Assembly (NCBI GenBank): GCA_002633025.1
Contig: NMRB01000024.1
Coordinates: 914,884 to 978,883 of the forward strand
DNA length: 64,000 bases
Direction of reading: 5' to 3'
From: Notospermus geniculatus
Taxonomy: Eukaryota; Nemertea; Pilidiophora; Heteronemertea; Lineidae
Shown here in pieces: positions 54,372 through 64,000 of this stretch. Position 1 is the first letter of the stretch; each line of letters starts with the position of its first letter. A program made the position numbers and the translations under genes. The notes under the pieces are model-generated. The model saw only the letters and a program-made list of their open reading frames with translations. It did no database searches and had not been told where the DNA came from.

Positions 54372-55042
54372 AAGCGGCGCAACTCAACCCCCCCCCCCCC
54401 GGTTGTGTTCTTCAGTTTTGCTCGTGGCCACTATGCTGGTGGTCAAAGTTGTAGGCGGACAGGGCATTAGAGCACTGCCGCATAGCCGCTATGTTTCTTA
54501 CCGTTTTCCGTATGTACTGATACCCTCCGGTACACGTTGTGAAGGAAAATGCAAGACGCGTGTGTGGACTGCAAGGCCTTTCGGAGAGAATGTTGTCAGT
54601 AAAAGGCCTATGTTGACAGGCTTTGTGTGACTTTTCAGCACATGCATGGTGTATGTGGATTCCCAATTGATGTAATCCGTCCTCAGTGAACTGTGTTGTG
54701 GATCAACAGGGGCCATGGCTTCTGCTATTAGGCCTACACCCAAAAATAGACCATGTGAAAACGGACTTTATTACGTGTGTCAGGCTTCTCCGTGCCCGCA
54801 GTATTTTCGAACGTTATTTTAACAAAGACAGTTATGCAATATTGTGCTCATTGAAATATTCCAAAATTTGACGCACGTTTCTGAAATTAGACCATCTCGC
54901 CCTGACAAGTATATTCCAATCACTTGTACCCTCGCTCACTACAGGAAGCGCAGTCGGACGGCGAGGTGACCGTAGGTTGTGGTTTGACAAAATTACAGCA
55001 TTCGTCTGACTTCGAATCGGCGCCCTTCTTTTGTGTTCAGGT

Positions 55043-55186
55043 CAGGGACCTTATTCACGAAGCTCCCGTAACTTACGGAAGTGCGCAAGCTATTGTCCTT
55101 TTGTGGACAATCTATTGTTCACTATCAGCCTGACAAAAGATTTGCGTATCCCTAAAGTTACGGGGGCTTTGTGAATAAGGTCCCTG
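55043..55186. repeat. Palindromic MITE (CAGGGACCTTATTCACGAAG)
   Basis: Arms CAGGGACCTTATTCACGAAG and GCTCCCGTAACTTA with their complement. Member of the CAGGGnCCnnnTTCAnnAA group. Confidence 0.75.
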
Positions 55187-55220
55187 GTCACAAACCGTAC
55201 CTGCACATTATTCGTATGCC

Positions 55221-55290
55221 TGTGACTGACTGACTGCTGACTGACTGACTGACTGACTGACTGGCTGACTGACTGGTTGGCTGACTGGAA
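55221..55290. repeat. TGAC tetranucleotide microsatellite
   Basis: About 14 units of TGAC with a few G or T changes. Confidence 0.85.
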
Positions 55291-56522
55291 GACTGAAACT
55301 GAGCGACTAAACTGAGATTGGTTGTTGTAAGCAGTCCAATGCGATTTTTTTCTATTAAAATATATATAGCCAACTTGATGTCAAGCTAAGATATTGCAAC
55401 TGAGCATCCTGCAAAATGAAGATGATGACTGAATAATGCAGCCTGGCCCACCAAAAAACTTATGGGGAGGTTTGTTTTGGTGTCATAAGTTTTATTCAGC
55501 AATGGTGTTGCTTTGCAGATGATGAAAACACCATTTATATTCTTTAAAATTTAAAGGCCCTTAAGTACAAAAACAAATGCAAATGCTGATGCAGATTTAA
55601 AGAGGAGATCATTTCCAATGAATTGAAATGACACCAAGAACGTCTACATACACCGCCTGTTAGCTGAGATATTGCGCATTGAAATCGGTCATTTTTCATG
55701 TTTTTATATATTACCGAAATAACAAATCCAACAGGCGGTCATTTAAGTGTTATTTTTCGCCGAGGGATGGCGCTGAAGGTACTGCATTTTGATTGTTTGA
55801 AAGTGTTGTCTTGGATACGGATACCCTGGTTACGAAATCGGAGTGGGTCACATGTTGCTCATTCGTGTATGATTCGTTGTGGAGAGTGTGTGAAACGTAA
55901 TATATGATTTGAATAAAATCAAAAATTCGTAAATGTGAGCAATAAAATCCAGTAAATGCTTTTACTTCAGATTTGTGCAGCACAGCCTACAACGGATTAG
56001 AAGTGCAAAATCCAAGTGAAAGCATTTACTAGTCTTTGTTCACAGGCTATGACGCATTTCTGGGCTGGGTTTGAAGTATACCAGTCCTAGGCTAAACCAT
56101 CTTTCTACCACTTTCTACATCACTTGTTCATGTACCTTTGGTGTTCCCTCCTGCAGTATAAAGGGAAGGGTTGGGGTAAAAGAAAACATGCAGGTCCTAC
56201 CGGTTCCTTTGCTGAAGATCCCGTCAGTTCTATCTGTTGTTCCTTCCCTAGCAACTTGGACATTTGGCTGTTGGCTCCCTAGGTGATGGCTAAGCAGCAC
56301 CTCAGGCTTCTTGCCTTTATCCTCATTGTCCTAGGCCTCTTATCCCTTGTTGACATACCGAAGTAAATTTCCAACTGTCACAGGTCAGTCCTGAAAAAAT
56401 GTAGTTGTGGTTTTAACACAGAAAGCCTACCTGTTGGACTCACTCTAAACTACAAAAAAAATTGGTGATAGGCCTACTTACAAGAGTGTCCCTATGATAT
56501 TTTCACCATCAGTATCTTGGAC
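55291..56522. other. Intergenic, no gene recognised
   Basis: Only short ORFs without domains on either strand; no clear repeat ends. Confidence 0.35.
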
Positions 56523-56674
56523 TTGGATTTTTGCTGACATCCCTGAAATCAAAAGGAATCAGAATAAGATAAGCAAAAGTACCTTTAGTGTATGGTTACC
56601 GTTTATCACAGCAAGCAAGTCCAAGCTCTGAGCTCTGAGAGGTAGGCTTCTTGTGTTTCGAGGCCTTTATCTAC

Positions 56675-56907
56675 TCAGACCCTTTCTATCCAAGATACAG
56701 AATAGCACAAAATTGACACACAAAATGATAATAAGCAAGAAGTCAATCTCCAGAATTCACGAATTTTCGACCCCTAGAAAAGACTGAGTCTCAGTCTTTT
56801 CTAGAGTTTCAGATTGTAAAGTTCCACTTGAAAAAGACCCCGGTTGGGGTCGAAAATTCGTGAATCTGGAGATTGACTTCTTGCTTATTATCAGACCCTT
56901 TCTATCC
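56675..56907. mobile_element. Foldback element with 17-bp target duplication, copy 2
   Basis: TCAGACCCTTTCTATCC at 56675-56691 and 56891-56907 flanks a 199-bp element. The duplicated segment at about 57470-57488 shows the empty site. The head contains AATAGCACAAAATTGACACA. Long inverted arms follow (ATAATAAGCAAGAAGTCAAT, then CTCCAG and GAATTTTCGACCCC). The loop includes TTTCAGATTGTAAAGTTCC. Head and loop match the element at 40096-40344. Confidence 0.85.
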
Positions 56908-57097
56908 CTTCTGAATAAGATATCTAACCTATACACCTCCCGATACACCTGTAGGCCATGTAGGCTACTTGTATAGACCTACCCAGTTAATTTCTGGCAG
57001 TCAATTTCAGGTTCAGGGGGTAGCTAGCTTTTATGGCGTGGGGGGGGGGGTAAAATTAATTGAGTCTGGAGGGCGAAGCCGGAGGGGATCTGGGTGT

Positions 57098-57327
57098 NNN
57101 NNNNNNNNNNNNNNNNNNNNNNNNNNNNNNNNNNNNNNNNNNNNNNNNNNNNNNNNNNNNNNNNNNNNNNNNNNNNNNNNNNNNNNNNNNNNNNNNNNNN
57201 NNNNNNNNNNNNNNNNNNNNNNNNNNNNNNNNNNNNNNNNNNNNNNNNNNNNNNNNNNNNNNNNNNNNNNNNNNNNNNNNNNNNNNNNNNNNNNNNNNNN
57301 NNNNNNNNNNNNNNNNNNNNNNNNNNN
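57098..57327. other. Assembly gap
   Basis: Run of N between two near-identical segments. Confidence 0.95.
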
Positions 57328-57680
57328 GCTGACATCCCTGAAATCAAAAGGAATCAGAATAAGATAAGCAAAAGTACCTTTAGTGTATGGTTACCGTTTA
57401 TCACAGCAAGCAACTCCAAGCTCTGAGCTCTGAGAGGTAGGCTTCTTGTGTTTCGAGGCCTTTATCTACTCAGACCCTTTCTATCCCTTCTGAATAAGAT
57501 ATCTAACCTATACACCTCCCGATACACCTGTAGGCCTAATATGTAGGCTACTTGTATAGACCTACCCAGTTAATTTCTGACAGTCAATTTCAGGTTCAGG
57601 GGTAGCTAGCTTTCATGGCGTGGGGGGGGGGGGTAAAATTAATTGAGTCTGGAGGGCGAAGCCGGAGGGGATCTGGGTGT

Positions 57681-58600
57681 GCACCCCACAAAAAAATTGA
57701 AAATCTACATCCTCTCAGATGCATTTTCCCATATTTGACACCACAATAACTTGGCTTGAAGAGAGGAAATGACCTTTTAGAGGAAAAATTGTTTTGTCCC
57801 TTTTTGCTCTGGGGCATTTGCCCCCTGCCCCCCCCCCGCTAGCTCTGCCCCTGAGGTTTGATTGAAAGGGACACAATCATGTTTCCCTTTCAATGGGAGG
57901 TATGCATGCCCTGCAAACAACAGCCGTCATTCAACTGTAGGCCTAATGGTCACAGACGACAGACTCTGTTCACTTAGGCCTAGTCTTATTGTGCTGAATA
58001 ATAGGATAGGATTATCGCCATGCCCACGTTGACAGAGGTGACAAACATAATCCATGCATCAGTGCACCTGTACATACACTGTGCACTGCGTTACGTATGT
58101 CTGTGCATGAAACAATGTATCCGCTTCACGCCTCGTGCACACGGCTTATAGCAAAATCACAAGTTTCAAAGATTTCGCGTGGCCTCTGTGAGGCGGCCCA
58201 TCACAATAGGCCTAGATCTACATTTTGTGATGAAGTCAATCCCCGCCTCCGGACTTTGTAGGAGATGACAGCTTGAGGTTTAGCATGGGAAACTGATGAA
58301 ACAAGTGATGCTGACGGCCCGGCCGGGCGTTGACCAAATCGGCCATGACATTCCATCACGCGACAGGAATTTCCCGAACATCCCGCAGAAAAAGGCAGGA
58401 AACGGAGTCAAACAAACGCAATTCGGGGCCTAATCACTCCCTGGAGAATCAGAGAACCCATGTTTCGGGTCCTAACTACCTACCTCAAGGAATTATCCGA
58501 TAAAATGCTGAGTTTCTGGCGCAAAACGCACCTTTTGTAGGAAGCTGCGTCCATACATTTTTCAAAGACGACGCCAATGAGTCACGTGACTGGCTACCTC
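57681..58600. other. Intergenic, no gene recognised
   Basis: No ORF with domain or splice evidence and no repeat with clear ends. Near its end are a CACGTG E-box (about 58585) and TTATAATAAAGG (58601), in front of the candidate exon at 58738. Confidence 0.35.
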
Positions 58601-58737
58601 ATTATAATAAAGGCGCTGCAGTTGATTACGTCACGTTATCAGCTGACGAGGCTCCTCGGGCAATTCATCCTGAGACACGGGTTATTTTCTTTGTTTTTGA
58701 ATGAGGGAATTCATTGATACAGCAAAACAATAGAGAT

Positions 58738-58870
58738 ATGCCCATAATACAGGTCGCGGTCATGAATATTCATGAGTCTACAGCGAGTTACAGCGAAAAT
58801 AAAAGCGACAACCCAGCGGTGTTTCCCGCCATCGGCAGTATTACGTCAGATTGGGCGTGGGAACTTAAAG
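58738..58870 (+). CDS. Candidate first coding exon, unknown protein
   Basis: ATG at 58738 opens 44 codons ending ...ITSDWAWELK plus one base before a good GTGAGT donor at 58871. Upstream are TTATAATAAAGG at 58601 and a CRE-like TTACGTCAC at 58627. The peptide is not recognised and no second exon was found on this strand. Tentative. Confidence 0.3.
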
Positions 58871-59076
58871 GTGAGTGGATACGGTATATATCGTGTACAT
58901 CTCTTGTTTCTACATATGTGAAGGTTAATTCTTTTACTTTTTCGCGGCGTCTGAGTGAAATTACTTAAAAGGTAAATGTTGTATTCGCACATGGGCCTTC
59001 TTCGTCTGATAACTTCGCTTCATTATACATCATTCATGAATTCATAGACTAAACCGTTTTGAAAATTTGGAAACTT

Positions 59077-61486
59077 TCAAACCTCTGGTGGTTTGGACGT
59101 TGTTGGCGTCGGTGACTTCATGATATGGAGCGCTGTGAGTCGCCGGGGGTTAGTGCCGGCCGCCTGGATTGGTATGTGCCTCTGCTGCATCCAAAACAGA
59201 TACAATTCGATTCGTCCGCCTAGAATCTCGGTCCAGACGAACTGGAAGGCTTGATGCACGGCGACGTTTACCAGTTGCACGGCGGGGTAGGACATGAGAA
59301 GGAGGCACAGATAATCCTGAAAAAAAGGAATATATTTCAGCTTCATTTCTTTAGAGGACGAGTGGCTCGGGTCTCTGGCTATAGGCCTAGTGGTCATGAG
59401 GTCCCAGGTTCGAATCACAAGAACCTGTGCAGTCATTACTGAGAGTCATCAGGGTTAGGCCTGACCTCTTCTTTAGTTTGTGTCACCGTCAGGAAAGTCA
59501 CGTAACAACTGTGGAATTCTGAAATTTGGACCTACACATTGAAATTGAAATTCACCGCAGATTTCAATGTTCCTAGCAGTGTGCCTCCTCTTTTCCGAAA
59601 TTGTGGATCCGCCCCTGTCTAAATAGGAATGAATTCAGCTTGTACGGTACTTTCACGGGGACTATTGGCTTACCTTCATATGTGGCATGTGCCGAATGTC
59701 CTCCTTGGCAAACTTGGCCAGTTTCTTCAGATTCTCATCCAGCGCATCCTTTGGTGGTAACCTACTGCAGGCTTTCACTAGCGTCTTGTACCTGAATATA
59801 GAAGACAGTCCACCGGCGGCATAAGTTGTCTGTTGAGTTTACTCTGTCTTAGATCACTAAAATCTGGTAGCACACAACTTCAGGGCCCATAGGCCTATTC
59901 ATCAAACCTTGTTAGGCCTAGTTTAAATACTCTAGATTCGTTCTTATAAGGTTTACTTCACTGAACACGATATGAAATCGTGTCGCCGTGCTGCGCCATT
60001 TTATGCATATCTACATCATGACGCTAGTCTGGTTCCCTGACCTGCCGTATCGTGGCGCTGACTACAATTTAATTAGTGATTTGCTGGTTTTGAACAGCGG
60101 CAGTTCATACGGTCCAATGCAGCGTCTTCTTTCAAAGCATACACACCATGAGGATAATTCTGACTCGTCTTCTTTGTCGACGACTGGGACCATGGTCGGC
60201 CGGGCCAGGCAGGCCATGTTAGCCATCTGTTGCTCGAAGGTGGGGCTTATCTCTCCTAACGCCGTGAATTTACGATGGAAGTCTCGCATTTTCTCCCTAT
60301 TGAAAAATGAGGATTGACGAGAGTGGCAATGCCGATATAATATGCGCCAGCGCAAACTAGGTCATTTTGGTTCCCGAAGCCACCGCTAGGGCTAGACGGC
60401 TTCGGTTCTGGCTGCCATTTTATTGGGGACGTCATTGTAGGAGTCCATTTTCCCGCAAATTTTCATTCTCCCCCGGTCTAAAAAACGGCGATGATTTCGA
60501 ACTTTTGGTACAGATCTGCAACACTAGGCTACAAACATTCTCATCAAGAAACTTCCTCGGGGTTGCCATTCCGCGCGATCGGCATGTTCGGTTACATTTA
60601 GCACCCACGTGGCTACGGGTACTCCATTCTAAAAATAACACGTGATGTCAACATAATCATCTATAAATAGATCCGCGACGCAAAGATGGCAGTCAGAACC
60701 GAAGACTTCTAGCCCTAGCGGTGGCCTCGGGAACCAAAATGAAACTAGGTCATCTTTGCGCTTGCGCATTATTAATCTTGAGGAGTTTTGCCTTGGCATC
60801 GTCGACGAGCGTGTCCGCTTTCGAGTTCGACATAGTGCTACTTTCACTTTCGGCAGTTCTTCTGCGAAAGTTTAAAGTTAAAAAGTTAAAGTTTGGGTTT
60901 ATAGTCTGATATCAACAGCGGTAGAGGTGTCATCCGACCTTTTAACCCCAGTCTATCCTGAAACCTTAGACATTCGCGTTGGCGTTTCGGGGGCTTTGCG
61001 AAAACTACAATAGTGAGTTTAAGAAACCATACGTTAACGCTAACGCTAACGCTAACGCTAATTACGTCAAAATGACGTCACTCCCCGAAGAAATACAACA
61101 GATTCATTCGATGTGACGTCAAAATGATGTCATTAACGTTAGCGTTAGCGTTAACATGGTTTCTTAACCTCACTAATGACCCATGCGACGGACGTGAAGA
61201 GCCAGGGATGATCAATATCATGGGCCAGGCTGAAATCGACCCCGGGCCTGCCGCTTACTAAGCAGACGTGATAACCACTATAGGCCGTGAGAAGAGAGCA
61301 ATGGCCTGAAGGGATCTACATGTAAGTATCTGACAACTGTAAAATTTGTTTCCATGATCTTACTCACGGTGTTGAGATGACGTTGAAGCATGCGCGTTCC
61401 TGAGCGTGAACTGTCTGCCAAAGTGGCGCTCGTCTGCCTGCCGTGGTGTTGTCAAGGTCAAGAGATTTCTTGGCGGACTCGTGGGC
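59077..61486 (-). CDS. Unrecognised gene, last four exons
   Basis: Four exons on the minus strand join in frame with AG/GT borders: about 61477-61368 (start uncertain, AG options at 61477 or 61487; ends ...CFNVISTP), 60296-60147 (EKMRDFHRKFTALGEISPTF... to SELSSW), 59791-59674 (YKTLVKACSRLPPKDALDEN... to MPHMK) and 59316-59077 (DYLCLLLMSYPAVQLVNVAV... to SKPPEV, stop). Donors and acceptors are GTGAGT/AATAG, GTGTGT/TTCAG and GTAAGC/TTCAG. The encoded part is about 200 residues, mostly charged and helix-like, without a motif I can name. The last exon is hydrophobic in its middle. A frame kept through three introns makes this a real gene. The upstream exons at 61634, 62488 and 63377 are probably part of it, but their frames could not all be reconciled. 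Confidence 0.6.
59355..59455 (+). repeat. tRNA-derived SINE in intron
   Basis: GACGAGTGGCTCGGGTCT resembles a Leu/Ser-type box A, and CCAGGTTCGAATCAC is a box B. The intervening arms do not fold as an intact tRNA. Confidence 0.5.
60354..60750. mobile_element. MULE-like MITE with 9-bp target duplication
   Basis: AAACTAGGT at 60354-60362 and 60742-60750 flanks a 379-bp element. Inverted ends read CATTTTGGTTCCCGAAGCC and GGCCTCGGGAACCAAAATG, and pairing continues through CACCGCTAGGGCTAGA. A 9-bp duplication with long inverted ends is typical of Mutator-like elements. No transposase. Confidence 0.8.
61012..61180. repeat. MITE (AGTGAGTTTAAGAAACCATA ends)
   Basis: Inverted ends AGTGAGTTTAAGAAACCATA and the complement of AGTGAGGTTAAGAAACCATG. 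Inside, GTTAACGCTAACGCTAACG is tandem on the left with its complement on the right. Flanked by AAT on both sides. Confidence 0.75.
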
Positions 61487-61633
61487 GCTTGTAAGAGTAA
61501 AAGTGTAGATTAGCATGCAATATTTCTGTCCAATTACACCCTTTGTACATTAAATCAAAATTTTTAAACCAAAATTTGAATGCAACGTAATACGTGCTGT
61601 ACACATACTTGATAAATATCTTCTTTCTTAGAC

Positions 61634-61800
61634 CTTCATGTGCGGGTTCCCAGGAAGATTTCTTTCTTTCTCGTTCTTCAACACCACAAACGAGATCTTC
61701 CCAAGTCTCGATTTTCGGCGCTTGCTCGAGAGCGAGGGGGTTCCAAGCAGACAACCGGCGGCCCCTGGTGCCAACTTTTGACAAATTGTGACGTCTTGTG
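61634..61800 (-). CDS. Candidate upstream exon of the minus-strand gene
   Basis: TTTCCAG acceptor, 167 bases, then AAG before a weak GTCTAAG donor. Two frames are open: one ends ...NEKERNLPGNPHMK and the other includes APKIETWEDLVCGVEERERK. The first can join the 61477 start in frame. Neither joins both neighbours cleanly, so the exon and its borders are uncertain. Confidence 0.3.
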
Positions 61801-61886
61801 CTGGAAAGAGGAGGTACACTACATATCTGACCGACCTAAAAACGCATGGTTGAAATGAATCGGTAGATGAGCGCGAAATAGGCATT

Positions 61887-61981
61887 ATGGAGTTGGAGGA
61901 AACCGGAGTGCCCGACGAAAACCTGCGCTGTCAGAGAATCATCCTCTCTACGGCCGAGTTCGACTGGAACTCTCTGACCGA
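61887..61981 (+). CDS. Candidate plus-strand first exon (MELEETGVPDENLRC)
   Basis: ATG at 61887 opens 31 codons ending ...FDWNSLTE across a GTAAGA donor at 61982; without splicing the frame stops at TAA 61985. Not recognised, and no second exon was found. It lies in an intron of the minus-strand gene, so it may be chance. Confidence 0.25.
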
Positions 61982-62487
61982 GTAAGAGTAGATTTTCATG
62001 GCATCAAATTTGAAGTACGCATGTTGAGTAGGAATTCCGCCCGAACTGCAAATCGAGTTCCTCGAGTTGTTGAAAGATGTCAGTAACAAATGATGATGAC
62101 AACCACCCAATTTTTTGTACTAAAGAGGATAAACATACTATTCTAAATGAGGTTTGTTGGCCGAAATGACAGATTTTCTTACATAGCTTTTCTGCTGGTC
62201 GCCATGTTGTCACGTGAGTGTCGAGTTCGGCACTCATTCCATCGAGGGTTCAACCCGAGCAATGAATTAGGTCAAATATGACGTCAAAAGAGTAGCTACC
62301 TGAGGAATTTATGGAGTTCGGGTGCGACTCGACAGGACCGAGTTGGACCTCGGGTTCCAGTCGAATCGACCGGAAATCACCTTCTCTATCACATGAATGG
62401 GTCCGAGCGGAGACCGAATACGAAACATCAGCGGTGAAAGGTGCTAGACATTGAGAGAAATTGGAGAAATTTGATGCAAAGATTTAC

Positions 62488-62559
62488 CTGCTGGAACTGA
62501 GTCCCGTCTTCATGGGTGTGACTGTGTCTATCGAAGAGTGGGGGATGTGTGAACGCAGG
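62488..62559 (-). CDS. Candidate exon of the minus-strand gene
   Basis: TTTTAG acceptor and GTAAAT donor bracket exactly 72 bases open in two frames, one of them a whole number of codons (PAFTHPPLFDRHSHTHEDGT plus QFQQ). It fits between the exons at 63.4 and 61.8 kb by position. Weak evidence on its own. Confidence 0.3.
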
Positions 62560-62639
62560 CTAAAATGGAAAAAAAAATCAGGGCCGACCGCACAGAACGT
62601 CCGATAGTGCTTTCGGTGGCTATCTATCGGCGGTTTACT

Positions 62640-62869
62640 TAGGCCAGCTTTCCATTGGAGCGTTTCCGCGCGCGGAAACGCTCGAAAGCATTGTTATTTT
62701 CCGCGTCGTTGATCACGGCACGGAAAATAACAATAGGGAGTTTTCGCAAAGCCCCCGAAACGCCAACGCGAACGCCAAACCCATTGTTCCGGGGCTTTGC
62801 GAAAACTCCCTGTTGCTTTCGAGCGTTTTCGCGCGCGGAAACGCGCCAATGGAAAGCAGGCCTTAATGG
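62640..62869. mobile_element. GGCCAGCTTTCC MITE with a second MITE inside
   Basis: The outer element has TTA on both sides and inverted ends GGCCAGCTTTCCATTGGAGC and its complement, each followed by a GCGTTTCCGCGCGCGGAAAC hairpin. A TTA duplication fits PIF/Harbinger-type elements. Inside, 62734-62811 is a short AGGGAGTTTTCGCAAAGC MITE (family of 14587 and 31904). Halves of the outer family lie at 20526 and 22008. Confidence 0.8.
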
Positions 62870-63376
62870 GAAAATGCGGTAGTACTATCGGAATTCCTGT
62901 GCAGTCGGCCCTGATCGCTTGCGTTATCGCCTGGTGTGCTGCTGGCTTCAACAAACGGAGGCCTGTGCTGCTCTCCGATTGTAAAGGAGACTATCGCTAA
63001 GAAGAATCAGTGGGGGCACGGCTGACTTGAAGTATAGCTGTCCTCTAAACTATGTACATTATACAGCTTTTAGTTCAGTTGCACGTGCTGCTGCTGATCG
63101 TAGGCCTACTCACCGACCCAAATGAGACCTGGTCGAATCCTTCGCGGTCGAAATGGGCTCGAGGCAGAGAGTCTTCAAGACTTTGTGTTTGAGAGGAACC
63201 TGCATGGAATAAGGTTAAGCATGATGAAGAAATACACTGGCCAACAAATTATAGCAACCTTTGAAGAACATGTTACAGGGGAAGACCTTCCCCCTCTTCT
63301 CTACACAACATAATGACCAACAAGCTGTTTGTGAGTGTTAGAAAATGTTGTCGGTGTCCGCAGACCATTTGGGTAC

Positions 63377-63659
63377 GGCCTGAAGAGCTCCAACCGACGA
63401 TCATAGAATCGATACGAACCCTGGTTTTTAAGTCTTTAGGTCTCATGTTATGCATCGAACACAGAATATCGTAGATATTGACGAGTTTCTCAATAATGGC
63501 CTGAGTATTCCTGCTTCTGACCTCGGGGTCGTGATGTGACTCAACTGACGCCAGGAGGCTGGCCTGAGCTCGGGCTTGAGTGTCAAGTTTCGACAGTTGT
63601 TTCATGACAAGTCGTGGGCTTTGACGGGATTTCAGTTCTTCTTCTCTCGCCTTCGCCTC
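63377..63659 (-). CDS. Candidate 5' exon of the minus-strand gene
   Basis: TTTTTTCAG acceptor, then EAKAREEELKSRQSPRLVMK... through ASLLASVESHHDPEVRSRNT and KLVNIYDILCSMHNMRPKDL. It is charged and helical and looks like genuine coding sequence. The 3' border is uncertain (a GTACCC at 63376 is one option; the frame runs on to 63273). No family recognised. The order of exons suggests it is part of the gene ending at 59077. Confidence 0.5.
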
Positions 63660-63859
63660 CTGAAAAAACAGAGAATACAGGACCACTGGTGTGGAATGAG
63701 GAATGTCCTCGTGGAAGAGTGTCCCGGGCCGACTGTATCTTTACGTGACTGCTTAGGGGCACGGCTATCTACGACGGGTAATGAGATCCAAGAAGCGTGC
63801 GAATGACAAGTTTTCCAAAATGGCCGACTGGCAGCCATATTACACGGAGAGAGATATTG

Positions 63860-64000
63860 ATGGACGCTTTCTCAGCGGCGACAGAAAGGAAGGCGGAGAA
63901 TTGCTACGACCATGTACGACACGTGCGCGACTATAACTCCGACTACGGTACTCTGTGGCGGAGGTGCCTTGAAGTTGAGGTCCCCTGCACGGAGCTCGAC
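63860..64000 (+). CDS. Start of a plus-strand gene, cut by window end
   Basis: ATG at 63860 opens 47 codons without a stop to the last base: MDAFSAATERKAENCYDHVR... ending PCTELD. Codon pattern (many charged and aromatic residues, YNSDYGTLWRRCLEVE) looks coding. It lies head to head with the minus-strand gene, about 200 bp from that gene's 5'-most exon candidate, so a shared promoter near 63660-63850 is possible. An overlapping ATG at 63818 in another frame stops after 38 codons. Not recognised. Confidence 0.5.
   Translation, partial: MDAFSAATERKAENCYDHVRHVRDYNSDYGTLWRRCLEVEVPCTELD

Larger units (their letters stand above)
56523..57680. repeat. Duplicated segment on both sides of an assembly gap
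   Basis: 56523-56691 plus 56892-57097 correspond to 57328-57680. Both copies contain CTGACATCCCTGAAATCAAA, GATACACCTGTAGGCC and GAAGCCGGAGGGGATCTGGG. The first copy also carries the foldback insertion at 56692-56890. The gap (57098-57327) lies between them. Two haplotypes are a likely cause. Confidence 0.75.

Noticed and set aside
61180-61320. tRNA gene on the minus strand (AGTGGTTATCACGTCTGC)
   Set aside because: It resembles a Val-type tRNA start, but the T arm is imperfect and a similar degenerate copy occurs near 26950, so it is likely a SINE remnant.

Overview
This is a non-coding-rich window of animal nuclear DNA. Genes have GT-AG introns, signal peptides sit on separate first exons, receptors are of the rhodopsin type, and there are tRNA-derived SINEs and dozens of small inverted-repeat elements. 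The frequent 'taggcctac' and 'tacatgtaca' words and the gene content (otopetrin, expanded SLC35G1-like transporters, small PLA2-like proteins) fit a marine invertebrate, most likely a non-vertebrate deuterostome (lancelet, hemichordate or echinoderm). The exact group cannot be settled from the sequence alone. Assembly gaps lie at 10829-10959, 40707-40876 and 57098-57327. Several sequence blocks occur twice around gaps or single Ns, so part of the duplication is probably unmerged haplotypes.

Layout. 0.2-11.3 kb: two tandem plus-strand genes for small secreted phospholipase A2-like proteins, each with four exons and the same intron phases. The first has two candidate signal-peptide exons and the second a duplicated last exon. 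4.5-7.2 kb: large foldback repeats. 12.5-14.4 kb: a minus-strand GPCR gene cut by a 0.8 kb insertion flanked by 10-bp direct repeats. 18.5-21 kb: an otopetrin (proton channel) gene, with its last exon repeated at 22.2 kb inside a haplotype-like duplication that continues to 26.4 kb. 27.2-27.9 kb: the TM3-TM7 exon of a second GPCR. 30.4-35.5 kb: a third GPCR with two exons, a frameshift in exon 1 and a repeat-filled intron.

36-53.6 kb: a minus-strand array of SLC35G1-like drug/metabolite-transporter-fold genes. It has one copy truncated by a gap, three intact single-exon genes and several broken remnants. Two subfamilies (about 437 aa and about 360 aa) both carry an extended loop rich in N-glycosylation sequons. 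53.7-58.7 kb: repeats and no clear gene. 59.1-63.7 kb: exons of an unrecognised minus-strand gene whose last four exons join in frame. A new plus-strand gene starts at 63860 and runs off the window.

The genes do not form one pathway. They are three local tandem families (PLA2-like, peptide-type GPCR, SLC35G1-like) plus single genes, in a landscape shaped by non-autonomous elements. No transposase or reverse-transcriptase ORF was seen. Two element families stand out. One is a foldback with long (14- and 17-bp) target-site duplications. The other carries minisatellites with palindromic cores inside terminal inverted repeats. Paralogous or duplicated copies supply empty sites that document some of the insertions.
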